A stretch of DNA of 64,000 nucleotides, taken from the NCBI RefSeq assembly GCF_003857055.1, contig NZ_QGSZ01000198.1, forward strand, positions 44,206-108,205, read 5' to 3'. The notes below the pieces were generated by a model. It saw nothing but the letters and a program-made list of their open reading frames with translations, was not told the origin of the DNA and did no database searches. Below are positions 50,893 to 61,265 of this stretch, piece after piece; within the stretch, counting starts at the first letter, position 1; the number at the start of each line of letters is the position of its first letter. Both the position numbers and the translations under genes were made by a program. Origin of the DNA: Micromonospora inaquosa (GTDB lineage: Bacteria; Actinomycetota; Actinomycetes; Mycobacteriales; Micromonosporaceae).

Positions 50893-51803
50893 CAGCGTCG
50901 CACCGCCCCGAGCGTCACACCGGCGATGAGGTGCTTGCGCACCAGGTAGGCGAAGACGAGCACCGGTAGGGCGAACACCACGGAGGCGGCCGCCACGAGA
51001 CCCCAGTCCGTGGTGGTGCCACCGATGAGGCCGGCGATGGCGGGTGGGGCTGTCCGCACGTCGTCGCTGGAGGTAAGGAAGATGGCGAACACGAACTCGT
51101 TCCACGAGAAGATGAGTGCGAAGACCGCCGTCGCGGCGATGCCAGGCACCAGCAGGGGAAGGGTGAATTTCCAGAACGCTTGCAATCGCGTGTAGCCGTC
51201 GAGCATGGCGGCGTCCTCGTACTCCGCGGGCACCTCGTCGACGAACCCCTTCATCATCCAGATCGTGAACGGGACGTTGAACGCGGCGTAGATGAGGATC
51301 AGGCCGAGCTTGCTGTCGATGAGTCCGGCTTGGCGGTACATGAGGAAGATCGGAATCACGATCACCACGGGCGGCATGAAGCGGGTGGACAGAATGAAGA
51401 ACAGCTGGTCCTTCTTGGCCTTCACGGAGAAGCGTGAGTAGGCCCAGGCCGCCGGAACCCCCAGCACGGTGGCCAGCACCGTGGAGACCCCGGCGACCAC
51501 CGCGGAGTTGAGGAACGAGACGGACAAGGCTGAGCGACCGCCGCCGGGGGCGACGAACACGTCCTTGAAGTGGTCCATGGTGACCTTGAAGCCGAAGAAC
51601 TCGGCCGGAATGGCGTAGACGTCCCGATTTTCCTTGATGGACGTCTCGATCATCCACAGGACCGGGAAGAGCATCACGACGGCCAGCACGGTCAGCAGCA
51701 CGACCTCCAGCACGGAGCGGCCCCGGCCGCCAAAGCGGCGCGCGGGGGGCGCGTGACCCCGGGCAGGACCTGTGGACACGGCCTCGTCGACGGAGACGGC
51801 CAT
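50892..51803 (-). CDS. ABC sugar permease, MalG type
   Basis: This 303-residue inner-membrane permease has six hydrophobic helices and the cytoplasmic EAA loop EYEDAAMLDGYTRLQAFWKFTLPLL (first part EYEDAAMLDG), which docks on the ATPase. A 30-residue charged N-terminus (PPARRFGGRGR) precedes helix 1. The order in the operon is SBP, MalF-type, MalG-type, ATPase, ATPase, each overlapping the next by four bases. Confidence 0.92.
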   Translation of the reverse strand: MAVSVDEAVSTGPARGHAPPARRFGGRGRSVLEVVLLTVLAVVMLFPVLWMIETSIKENRDVYAIPAEFFGFKVTMDHFKDVFVAPGGGRSALSVSFLNSAVVAGVSTVLATVLGVPAAWAYSRFSVKAKKDQLFFILSTRFMPPVVIVIPIFLMYRQAGLIDSKLGLILIYAAFNVPFTIWMMKGFVDEVPAEYEDAAMLDGYTRLQAFWKFTLPLLVPGIAATAVFALIFSWNEFVFAIFLTSSDDVRTAPPAIAGLIGGTTTDWGLVAAASVVFALPVLVFAYLVRKHLIAGVTLGAVRR

Positions 51804-52753
51804 CAGTCCTCCTTGAGCTTGTTCAGATAGCGCAGGTAAAGCTGCGTGAGGACGATGACGACGAGGACCATGAGGATCCCGTACGCCGAAGCGGTTCCGG
51901 TGTTGAAGCCCAGGAACGCGACCTTGTAGACGTGGAACGACAACGTCTCGGTGGAGACACCCGGGCCACCGTTGGTGAGGATGTAGACGAGGTCGAACAG
52001 CCGGAAGGCCTCGATGGCCCTGAACAACACGGCGATGAGGAGCAGCGGCCACACCAGCGGCAGAGTGATGGTGCGGAACCGGAACCACTCGGAGGCCCGG
52101 TCGATCGAGGCGGCCTCGTAGAGGTACTTGGGAACCGCGGTAAGGCCCGCCAGTGCGATGAGCATGATGAACGGAGTCCACTGCCAGGTGTCCACCACGA
52201 TCAGGGAAACCAGTGCCGTCCGCTGCCGGGTGAGCCACTCCACCTGCCCCAGGCCGAGCGAGCCGAGCATGCTGTTGATCACGCCGAACTGCGCGTCGAG
52301 CATGAATCGCCAGAACAGCCCGACCACTACCGGCGACAGCATCATCGGAACCAGGAACATAGTGGTCAGCACTCCTCGCCCGTGCGTGCGCCGTGAGATC
52401 AGGTAGGCGATGCCGAAACCGAGCACGGTCTGCAGGCCGACCGCGCCGCACACGTAGATCAACGTCGTCAGGGCCCTGGTGTGGACCTGGGCCGACGTCA
52501 GGATGGCGGTGTAGTTCCCGAACCCGATGAAATTGGCGGGCCCCCCGCGGGTGGCCGAGTAGTCGGTGAACGACAGGTACAACGCCCACAGCAACGGGAA
52601 CACCGACATGGCGAGCAACAGCAGCAGCGCGGGGGAGATGAAGGCCACGGCGAGCCCGCGGTCGGTCAGCCGGCGGGACCGGCCCGGTGCAGGCGGCGTC
52701 GAGGACGCCTCCTGCACCGGGCGGTCGGTCGTCAGAGGGACAGGGTCACTCAC
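51803..52753 (-). CDS. ABC sugar permease, MalF type
   Basis: This 316-residue permease has about six membrane helices, FISPALLLLLAMSVFPLLWALYLSF (first part FISPALLLLL) in helix 1 and the EAA loop LYEAASIDRASEWFRF. The GTG start overlaps the binding-protein stop (GTGA). It forms the translocation pore with the MalG-type partner downstream. Confidence 0.92.
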   Translation of the reverse strand: MSDPVPLTTDRPVQEASSTPPAPGRSRRLTDRGLAVAFISPALLLLLAMSVFPLLWALYLSFTDYSATRGGPANFIGFGNYTAILTSAQVHTRALTTLIYVCGAVGLQTVLGFGIAYLISRRTHGRGVLTTMFLVPMMLSPVVVGLFWRFMLDAQFGVINSMLGSLGLGQVEWLTRQRTALVSLIVVDTWQWTPFIMLIALAGLTAVPKYLYEAASIDRASEWFRFRTITLPLVWPLLLIAVLFRAIEAFRLFDLVYILTNGGPGVSTETLSFHVYKVAFLGFNTGTASAYGILMVLVVIVLTQLYLRYLNKLKED

Positions 52754-54183
52754 AGTCCGTCGCCGCCCTTGCGGCTGCCGGAGTCGAGCACGCCCTGCTG
52801 CTCCTTGGCGATGTCGTCGAGCGCATCCTTCGGCTTCTTCGCGCCGTTGAGAGCCGCGTTCACGTTGGTGTTCTCAATGTCGACGAGGCGCGCGTACTCG
52901 GGCACGTTCCACATGTCCCGCATCCGCGGAACCGAGTCGGTGTACACCTGGTTGAACGGCCCGGCGTTGAGGAACTCGGGCGACTCCAGGGCATCCGTAC
53001 GCGATGGCACACCACCAGCCGCGGCCCACTTCTTCTGGACATCAGCCCGCTCGAACCACTCCATGAAGTTCAGGGCCTCCGCCTGGTTTGCCGCGGAGGA
53101 GTAGGCCGACACGTGCATCCCCATGCCGCCGAGGGGGACCAGGTTCGTCTTCTGGCTCGGCAGGGTGGCAAAGCCCAACTTGTCGAGAATCTGCTCCCGC
53201 GTGGTGCCGAGCGTCGACTGCTTCGGATCGAGCAGGCCGCCGCTCGCGGCGATCCAGTTGAACGCGATGCATGCCTTGCCCTGGGCGACCGCCGCGTTCA
53301 CCTCGTCGATGAACCAGTTGCCGGAGCCCTTGGCGGTCAGCGGCTTCATCTTGTTGACCAGGACGTCCATCGCCTCCTGGCCCGCGGCGTCGTTGAGAAC
53401 GCCGTCGATCTTGCGTGCCTTGGCGTCCCAGAGGTTGCCGCCGTAGACGCCGTTGACCGTGTTGTAGGTGACGGCCGCGGCGTCGGAACCGTTGGCCTGG
53501 TGGAAAGCCAGCCCGCTGACGCCGGGGTTGTCCGCCTGACACTTCTCGGCGACTGAGATCATCTCGTCCCAGGTCTGCGGTGGCTTGTCGCCGATCAGGT
53601 CCTTGCGGTAGATCATCGTCCAGGTGTCGCCGAGCAGCGGCAGTCCGTACAGGCTGGCGTTCTCGTCGCGCTTGCCGGTCTCCGCCTGGGGGAACTGGCC
53701 GTAGGCCGCCAGGAGGTACGGGTTGTAGGCCTCGACGTCGATGTTTTCCTTGACGAAGTCGGTGATGTCGAGGATGTTGCCGTTCGTCACGGCCTCGCCG
53801 ATGTGCTGCGAGTCGAGGATCGCGATGTCGAAGTCGGTCTTGTGCGCGGCGAACTGGGTGAACATCGCGTCGTGCCAGTTGGCGTTCGGCACGGTGTTGA
53901 CCTTGATGGTCGCGTTCGGCCGTTCCTTCTTGTACTCCGCGTTCGCGAAGGCTTCCAGTGCTTGGGCTGGGGGCCAGTCGAACCAGATGAAGCTGAGGGT
54001 CAGCGGGTCCTTGGTGAGCTCGGGGATGGTCGCCGGTGCCTTCGGGGCGCCCGCTTTCGCGTTGTCGTCCTTGCCGTCGCCGCAAGCCGTCGCGGTCGTG
54101 GCCACCAGCAGCATGGCCGCCGTCGCCAGCTGCACCTTCCGAGCTGTAACCGACTTTCGTCCCATTCGGCTCTGATATCGCAT
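52750..54183 (-). CDS. ABC extracellular solute-binding lipoprotein
   Basis: This 477-residue family-1 binding protein has a lipoprotein signal: basic start, hydrophobic core, and a lipobox ending TTATAC with the lipidated Cys34. PLTLSFIWFDWPP, DIAILDSQHIGEAV and YGLPLLGDTWTMIYRKDL are typical of sugar/polyol binders. The C-terminus contains QVYTDSVPRMRDMWNVPEYA. It is the first gene of the importer operon, 275 bases from the divergent GntR gene. The ligand is unknown; the dehydrogenase pair downstream suggests an alcohol or polyol. Confidence 0.9.
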   Translation of the reverse strand: MRYQSRMGRKSVTARKVQLATAAMLLVATTATACGDGKDDNAKAGAPKAPATIPELTKDPLTLSFIWFDWPPAQALEAFANAEYKKERPNATIKVNTVPNANWHDAMFTQFAAHKTDFDIAILDSQHIGEAVTNGNILDITDFVKENIDVEAYNPYLLAAYGQFPQAETGKRDENASLYGLPLLGDTWTMIYRKDLIGDKPPQTWDEMISVAEKCQADNPGVSGLAFHQANGSDAAAVTYNTVNGVYGGNLWDAKARKIDGVLNDAAGQEAMDVLVNKMKPLTAKGSGNWFIDEVNAAVAQGKACIAFNWIAASGGLLDPKQSTLGTTREQILDKLGFATLPSQKTNLVPLGGMGMHVSAYSSAANQAEALNFMEWFERADVQKKWAAAGGVPSRTDALESPEFLNAGPFNQVYTDSVPRMRDMWNVPEYARLVDIENTNVNAALNGAKKPKDALDDIAKEQQGVLDSGSRKGGDGL

Positions 54184-54407
54184 CTTTTGCCTGCCTTCTG
54201 GTGGTGGGGACTTCTAGAGCCTCGCTATGTGCTTCGCCGAGCAGTTGCTGGGTTGTTCAGGCGCGTTCCCGGGCTGCTGTCGCGGGGGCCGACCCGCGGG
54301 CCGGCGTCACGAGTGCGATGGCGGGCGGTTCCGCGATGGTGCAGGATGACGGGCATCCGGCACTTTTCCTATACGATCTGATGGGGCGTCAGCATGCCGC
54401 AGCGTTG

Positions 54408-54419
54408 TGACTGATGTCA
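54408..54419. promoter_or_regulatory. TGAC-N4-GTCA site between importer and GntR genes
   Basis: TGAC, spacer TGAT, GTCA lies in the divergent space 54184-54458, with partial outer symmetry (GTTG/CAAC-like). It is close to the GntR start and could serve autoregulation. The evidence is the symmetry only. Confidence 0.3.
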
Positions 54420-54458
54420 ACAGGTTCCCGAACACGCAAGAAAGGACCTCACGTCACA

Positions 54459-55202
54459 ATGGACGACGAAGCGATGATCGCGCGGGGCCGTAGGACCGTG
54501 ACGGGCGGAACGCCGTCCGGAAGATCCGGTGGCCGGCTTGCCGACGAGGTGTACGACACGCTGCTCGGACAGCTGATGTCGCTGCGGATCGAGCCTGGCT
54601 CCCGCGTCACGATCGACGTCCTGGCGCGAGAGCTGGGGGTCTCTCAGACGCCGATCCGAGACGCTCTGAACCGCATGGAGGCCGAGGGTCTGGTCGTGCG
54701 GGTGCCCCATGCCGGCTACCGGATTCCTCCGCAAATCACCCGACACCGATTCGAGGACATGCTCGAGGTCCGCCTGCTCCTCGAGCCGGCAGCGGCCCGC
54801 AGGTCCGCCGAACGCGCAACATCCGAACAGGTTGCCGGTTTGCGCCGAATGCTGGAGGAGATGGCGGAACTGGAGGGGGGCAACGGGCCCACGGCCTACG
54901 GCGCCTTCGGGCTGCGCGACGCAGCCTTCCACGATCTCGTCGCCCTGAGCGCGGAGAACCAGGTCATCCGTGAGGCGCTCGCTCGCCTGCACAGCCACGT
55001 TCACCTCTTCCGGCTTCACCACGACATCCAGGTCGCTCACTTGGCCATGGCCGAGCACGAGGACGTGGTGGCCGCGATCGCCGCGCGTGACCCCGACGCC
55101 GCCGCCTACGCGATGCGTCGGCACATCCTGCGGTCCGGCGAGCGTTTCCGGCGATTGTTCGAGGAGGTCAAGGACGCGGACGGAATGGCGGTAGAGGCTT
55201 GA
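54459..55202 (+). CDS. GntR/FadR-subfamily regulator
   Basis: This 247-residue protein has a GntR winged helix (about 27-92: RLADEVYDTLLGQL, then LARELGVSQTPIRDALNRMEAEGLV) and an FCD ligand domain (about 103-230) with the metal-binding pattern MLEVRLLLEP, DAAFHDLV and HEDVVAAI. FCD regulators sense organic acids or sugars. I chose ATG 54459; an upstream ATG at 54414 lies within a small palindrome and would add 15 residues. It probably governs the divergent importer and the two genes that follow. Confidence 0.87.
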   Translation: MDDEAMIARGRRTVTGGTPSGRSGGRLADEVYDTLLGQLMSLRIEPGSRVTIDVLARELGVSQTPIRDALNRMEAEGLVVRVPHAGYRIPPQITRHRFEDMLEVRLLLEPAAARRSAERATSEQVAGLRRMLEEMAELEGGNGPTAYGAFGLRDAAFHDLVALSAENQVIREALARLHSHVHLFRLHHDIQVAHLAMAEHEDVVAAIAARDPDAAAYAMRRHILRSGERFRRLFEEVKDADGMAVEA

Positions 55203-55231
55203 CGGGCGGGCTGGCCCGAGGAATGCTAACG

Positions 55232-55247
55232 CAATCGGATCCGATTG
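55232..55247. promoter_or_regulatory. Perfect 16-bp palindrome CAATCGGATCCGATTG
   Basis: It lies 38 bases ahead of the DJ-1-like gene and 30 bases after the GntR gene. The AT..GGATCC..AT form is common among GntR/FCD operators, so it is a likely site for the regulator encoded just upstream. Confidence 0.6.
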
Positions 55248-55284
55248 GATCTACCTCACCGCCCCCAGATGCGAGGAGAAGCAG

Positions 55285-55854
55285 GTGCCCAGAGCGCTGC
55301 TGCTGACCGGCGACGCCGCCGAGGAACTCGACACCATGTATCCCTACTACCGCGTGCAGGAGGGCGGCTGGGACGTCGACGTCTCGTCACGGACGATGCG
55401 TGACGTGCAACTGGTCATCCACGAGTTCGACCCCAACTCCGACGCCTATGTGGAGAAGAACGGCCGGAAGCTGCCGGTCGACGTGCCCTGGGCCCAGGTC
55501 GACGTGGAGCGCTACGACGCCCTCATCATCCCCGGTGGACGTGCTCCCGAGTGGATCCGGGTCGACGCCGACGTCAGGCGCATCACCGAGCACTTCTTCG
55601 CGCGCAACCTCCCCATCGCGCTGGTCTGCCACGGCGCGCAGGTGCCAGCGGTCTACGGGCTGCTGAAGGGTCGGAAGACGGCGTGCTTCCCGCCCATCAC
55701 CGGTGACATGGAGAACGCGGGCGCGACGGTCATCGACGCTCCCGACGTCGTGGACGGCAACCTCGTCTCCTGCCGGGGATGGCCCGACATGCCGCAGTTC
55801 GGCAGGGCGATGATGGAGCTCTTCGCGAAGTCCGTCAGCCCCGCCTCGGCATGA
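55285..55854 (+). CDS. DJ-1/PfpI-family protein
   Basis: This 189-residue protein of the class-I glutaminase-like fold has YDALIIPGGRAPEWI and ALVCHGAQVPA, where the Cys in the VCHG nucleophile elbow is the family's reactive residue. Members act as glyoxalase III-like hydratases, amidases or chaperones. Here it stands between a GntR gene and an alpha/beta hydrolase, so a hydrolytic or hydratase step in the same catabolic path is more likely than stress protection. The GTG start 55285 has GAGGAGAAGCAG before it. Confidence 0.87.
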   Translation: MPRALLLTGDAAEELDTMYPYYRVQEGGWDVDVSSRTMRDVQLVIHEFDPNSDAYVEKNGRKLPVDVPWAQVDVERYDALIIPGGRAPEWIRVDADVRRITEHFFARNLPIALVCHGAQVPAVYGLLKGRKTACFPPITGDMENAGATVIDAPDVVDGNLVSCRGWPDMPQFGRAMMELFAKSVSPASA

Positions 55855-55873
55855 GCACACCTGGCCTGCCCCG

Positions 55874-56695
55874 GTGACGACACTTCGGACCGTCGCCGTC
55901 GACGGCTCCCCGGTCCACGTCCTGGAGAGCGGGAGCGGGCCCGCGGTGCTGATGCTGCACGGCTCCGGACCCGGCACGACCGGGTCCGGCGCCTGGGCAG
56001 CGACGGCGCAGGCGCTGGGCACCTCCTGGCACCTGGTGGCTCCTGACCAGGCGGGGTTCGGCCGCACCCCTGTCCCGGCGGGCTCCAGGGGTGGGCTCCG
56101 ACTGTGGACGGAGCAGGCCGCCGGCCTGATGGATGCCCTCGGTATTGAGTCCTACGCCGTGGTGGGTCACTCCATGGGCGGTGCCGTGGCGCTTGCGTTG
56201 GCGGCCACGCGCCCCCAGCAGGTCACCCGTGTCGTAGCGGTCTCGACGATGGGCGCCCCCGGTGCGCCGCTGTCCGCCGAGCTCGACGCGATCTGGGCCG
56301 CCCCCGCCGGCTCGCTCGGGGCGCGAGACATGCTGAGTCGCCTCGTCCTCGACCAGGCGCTCGTGACCGATTCGGCCGTCGATGCCCGCGCGGCGGCGAT
56401 GCGAGCGGGGGAGGCCGCATTCGCGTCGTTGTTCCCTCCACCCAGGGCACGATGGGCAGACGATCTCACCCTCCCGGCGCAGACGCTGGCAGCGGTGCGC
56501 GCGCCCGTGCTGCTCGTTCACGGCGCCGAGGACCGGGTCACCCCGCTCAGAACGGCAGCCGAGCCCCTGCTCGAACACCTGGCCGATGTCCGTCTGCACG
56601 TGCTCGGCCGATGCGGGCACGTGCCGGCGATCGAGCACCCGCAGGAGTTCCGGCAACTGCTGTCGTGCTTCCTCCGCCCGGACCGAGATCACTGA
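55874..56695 (+). CDS. Alpha/beta hydrolase, meta-cleavage-product-hydrolase-like
   Basis: This 273-residue alpha/beta hydrolase has the oxyanion motif LHGSGPGTTG, the nucleophile elbow GHSMGG (Ser near 98), the acid in HGAEDRVTP and the His in GRCGHVPAIEHP. The HGSGPG spelling and helical-cap layout resemble BphD/TodF-type C-C hydrolases of aromatic ring breakdown, but no ring-cleavage dioxygenase is near, so an ester or lactone substrate is equally possible. The GTG start lies 19 bases after the DJ-1 stop, so it is the same operon. Confidence 0.87.
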   Translation: MTTLRTVAVDGSPVHVLESGSGPAVLMLHGSGPGTTGSGAWAATAQALGTSWHLVAPDQAGFGRTPVPAGSRGGLRLWTEQAAGLMDALGIESYAVVGHSMGGAVALALAATRPQQVTRVVAVSTMGAPGAPLSAELDAIWAAPAGSLGARDMLSRLVLDQALVTDSAVDARAAAMRAGEAAFASLFPPPRARWADDLTLPAQTLAAVRAPVLLVHGAEDRVTPLRTAAEPLLEHLADVRLHVLGRCGHVPAIEHPQEFRQLLSCFLRPDRDH

Positions 56696-56791
56696 CTGCT
56701 GCGGCAGGTCCGCAGGCTGTCGCGGGACCGCCCCGGACCGCCGGACCCTTTCCGCGAACTCCGAGCTGATCAATCGTGTCGGCCTCGCTGG

Positions 56792-57236
56792 TCAACGGTC
56801 GTCGGCATTGGCGACTCCTCGAACGGCGATGGTGGCGAAGGGGATGGGGCAGCGCGGCTGCCCGGCGCACTCGACGAGGTCGTCGCAGCCGGCGTACCGC
56901 GGCTCGCAGTGTGCCGGCAATGACCCGCAGGTCCGCGATCTTCGCCTCGATTTCGGCGAGCTTTGCGTGGGCGCGGGCCCGCAGGCCGGCGTCGGGGCTG
57001 CGGCCGTGGCGGTGCTGGCCTGCATCGAGCAGGTCGGCGACCTCGTCGAGGGTGAATCCGAGCCCCTGCGCTGCCTTGATGACCCTCAGCACGGTGACCG
57101 CTTCGGCGGGGTAGAGACGGTGACCGCCCAGGCTTCGGTCCGGTTCGGCGAGCAGTCCGCGGCGTTCGTAGTAGCGCAGTGTCTGCCGGTTCACGCCGGC
57201 CGCGGCGGCGACCTGGCCGCTGCGCAGCCCGCTCAC
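56792..57236 (-). pseudogene. MerR-family metal-type regulator, frameshifted near the C-terminus
   Basis: From GTG 57236 the frame gives a MerR helix-turn-helix (GQVAAAAGVNRQTLRYYERRGLL, read as two parts) and the LYPAEAVTVLRVIKAAQGLGF and LDEVADLLD blocks. After IAGTLRAAV the frame leaves the family pattern, while the next frame continues AGCDDLVECAGQPRCPIPF and ATIAVRG, the expected metal-binding C-terminus, ending with TGA at 56792-56794. The break is at 56893-56897 and needs one added or two missing bases. It is either a true inactivating mutation or a sequencing error. The gene is coupled to the Cys-rich gene upstream. Confidence 0.75.
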
Positions 57237-57562
57237 ACCGTCATCCCGGCTGCGGCTCGTAGCGCGAGCGCGTCGAGGACATCGACGTGCGCGGCCGGCA
57301 CCTGCACGTCGAGACGCAGCGTGTCGGTATCGGCGGCGAGGGTGAACGAGAAGAACGAGCAGCAGCAGCTTTCCCGGTCGATCAGGTCCCGGGCGGCCGC
57401 CTCGGCGGTCGGGTCGAGTCGCCACCGCAGTCCGGTGGGGGACAGCCGCTGCTGCGCGAGCAGAGCGGTGGCGAACAGGTCGTCGAATTCGGCCAGCCGC
57501 AACGGCCGTTGCTGGCTCGGCAAGGTGCACGACTCGGGCACCCACGTCTGGTCATCGCTCAT
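57233..57562 (-). CDS. Small Cys-rich protein paired with MerR
   Basis: This 109-residue protein has the motif RESCCCSFFSFTL (three consecutive Cys near residue 66) and a C-terminal alpha-beta part LRLDVQVPAAHVDVLDALALRA. I recognise it as a small family often coded directly before MerR-type metal or redox regulators, with a role that is not established; binding of a thiophilic metal is plausible. Its TGA overlaps the MerR GTG. ATG 57562 is preferred to a longer frame from 57628. Confidence 0.65.
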   Translation of the reverse strand: MSDDQTWVPESCTLPSQQRPLRLAEFDDLFATALLAQQRLSPTGLRWRLDPTAEAAARDLIDRESCCCSFFSFTLAADTDTLRLDVQVPAAHVDVLDALALRAAAGMTV

Positions 57563-57835
57563 GCCACCGACGGTAAGGCGGTACCGGGGTACCGGATGCA
57601 AGCTCGGCTGCGGCGATCTCGCCGACATTCATGGATCGCCACGATGACGCTTGTCGCGTACGGACGCGGGCCAGCCGCCGTGGCGATCATCGACGTCTAT
57701 CGCTACGATCCGATATCGACAGATTACTGAGCGTTGATGCGTGCTGTTCGTAAGCCGTGAACGCTGGCAATCCGGGCGCCGTCGCGAATGTGCTGCCGGC
57801 CTGAGGATGACGCCGTCTCGACGAAGGGGATTCGG

Positions 57836-59065
57836 ATGACGGAGAGCGCGCAGACCACCGAGAGTCGGACCGTTGCGCCCGCGCGACCGTACCCGTTCAG
57901 TGTGCCCGACCGCCTGGTCGTCGATCCGACCTATGGCGAGCTGCGCGAGAACGAGCCGATGACCCGGGTAAAGCTCCCCTACGGTGAGGAGGCGTGGCTC
58001 GCCACCCGGTACGAGGACGTGCGCACGGTCCTCGGCGATGTGCGGTTCGGCCGCGCCCCGGCCGTCCAGCGCGACGAGCCCAGGCTGACCCCGCGCCAGC
58101 AGTACAGCGGCATGCTGACCATGGACCCACCCGATCACACCCGGCTGCGCCGGCTGGTGGCGAAGGCGTTCACGGCACGTCGGGTGGAGGCGCTGCGCCC
58201 CCGAACCCAGGAGATCGCCGACGCGCTGGTCGACGATATGGTCCGGCTCGGTCCTCCGGCCGACCTGGTGGAGCACGTCGCCACCCCGCTGCCGATCCAG
58301 GTGATCTGCGAGCTGCTCGGGGTGCCGTACGCCGACCGCGACCGCTTCCACATCTGGTCCGAGGCGATCGTCTCGACCACCTCCCTGCCGTTGGCGACGA
58401 TCCAGGAGTACCTGAACAATCTCTGGGGCTACATCGGTGATCTGGTAGCCGAGCGCCGCCGGGAGCCGGGGATCGACGACCTGCTCGGCGCGTTGGTGCG
58501 GGCCCGCGACGAGAATCAGGATCGGCTCAGCGAGGCCGAGCTGGTGGAACTCGCCGGAGGGCTGCTCGCGGCCGGCCACGAGACCACGGTGACCCAGATC
58601 CCCAACTTCGTCTACGTCCTGCTGCACAACCCGGACCAGCTCGATCGGCTGCGGGCCGACCCGTCCCTGGTGCCGGCCGCGGTCGAGGAACTGTTGCGGT
58701 ACGTTCCGCTCGGCGTCGGCTCATCCTTCGCCAGGTACGCCAAGGAGGACGTCGAGGTCGGCGGGGTGCTGGTCCGGGCAGGTGAACCGGTTCTCGGCTC
58801 ACTGTCCTCGGCGAATCGGGACGGTACCGTCTTCGCCGACCCGGACCGGCTGGATTTCGACCGCGAGCAGAAGCCGCATCTGGGCTTCGGGCACGGCGTA
58901 CACCACTGCGTCGGCGCGCAACTGGCCCGCATGGAGTTGCAGGTTGCCGTCGCCACCCTCGTGACTCGCCTGCCCGGTCTGCGGCTCGCCGTACCGGAAG
59001 CCGAGCTGGAGTGGAAGCGCGGCATGTTGGTGCGGGGCCTGCTCGGCATGCCGGTGGCGTGGTGA
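57836..59065 (+). CDS. Cytochrome P450, CYP105/107-like
   Basis: This 409-residue class-I bacterial P450 has MDPPDHTRLRRLVAKAFT, the I-helix LLAAGHETTVTQ, ExxR in EELLRYVP and the heme loop LGFGHGVHHCVGAQLAR with the axial Cys. These macrolide/secondary-metabolite P450s take electrons from a ferredoxin, and one is encoded directly downstream with a 4-bp overlap. ATG 57836 follows GGGGATTCGG. The 273 bases upstream (57563-57835) hold the promoter and no other gene. The substrate is unknown. Confidence 0.93.
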   Translation: MTESAQTTESRTVAPARPYPFSVPDRLVVDPTYGELRENEPMTRVKLPYGEEAWLATRYEDVRTVLGDVRFGRAPAVQRDEPRLTPRQQYSGMLTMDPPDHTRLRRLVAKAFTARRVEALRPRTQEIADALVDDMVRLGPPADLVEHVATPLPIQVICELLGVPYADRDRFHIWSEAIVSTTSLPLATIQEYLNNLWGYIGDLVAERRREPGIDDLLGALVRARDENQDRLSEAELVELAGGLLAAGHETTVTQIPNFVYVLLHNPDQLDRLRADPSLVPAAVEELLRYVPLGVGSSFARYAKEDVEVGGVLVRAGEPVLGSLSSANRDGTVFADPDRLDFDREQKPHLGFGHGVHHCVGAQLARMELQVAVATLVTRLPGLRLAVPEAELEWKRGMLVRGLLGMPVAW

Positions 59066-59289
59066 GTACCGCGTGGCGGATCGGGGTGGACTCGCGCCGC
59101 TGCATCGGCACGAGCATCTGCGCCGGTACCGCACCCGAGCACTTCCGCCTGGTCGGCGGGCTGTCCGAGCCGCTGGCCGACGTCGTGGCCCCGGCCGAGG
59201 TCATCCTCGACGCGGCCGACTCGTGCCCGGTGGAGGCGATCACGGTCCGCGACGCCACCGACGACCGGCTGATCGCGCCGGAGGAGTGA
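59062..59289 (+). CDS. [3Fe-4S] ferredoxin
   Basis: This 75-residue ferredoxin has the three-Cys spacing RRCIGTSICAGTAPEHF and DSCPVEAITV, the P450-partner [3Fe-4S] type (the fourth ligand position is not Cys). The GTG start overlaps the P450 stop (GTGA), so it is surely the electron donor of that enzyme. Confidence 0.93.
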   Translation: MSTAWRIGVDSRRCIGTSICAGTAPEHFRLVGGLSEPLADVVAPAEVILDAADSCPVEAITVRDATDDRLIAPEE

Positions 59290-59331
59290 CAGGAAGTCGA
59301 GTCCGGGCGTCTGCGCCCAGCCGACGCACGG

Positions 59332-61024
<1,693 letters not shown>

Positions 61025-61044
61025 CCGACGACAGGCACCGGTGT

Positions 61045-61068
61045 CCCGGGTCAGGACGCTGACCCGGG
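61045..61068 (+). terminator. Hairpin terminator after the xylanase gene
   Basis: CCCGGGTCAG, loop GACG, CTGACCCGGG: a perfect 10-bp stem 20 bases past the stop. Confidence 0.8.
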
Positions 61069-61265
61069 CCCGGGTGCCGTCGTGGTCGTTCGAACCCGGT
61101 CGCCCGGCCGCCGGCCGATGCTTCTGCCTCGCCCCGAGAACACCGGTGGAAATCCGCCGCCGGCCGACCGACGCGAACCTCCTCGTATAACGCCACAACC
61201 ATGCCCGAAAGATCCTGCTGGCCCAGCCCGTGGGGTGGGGGACCAGCCCGTCCTGGAGGATGACC

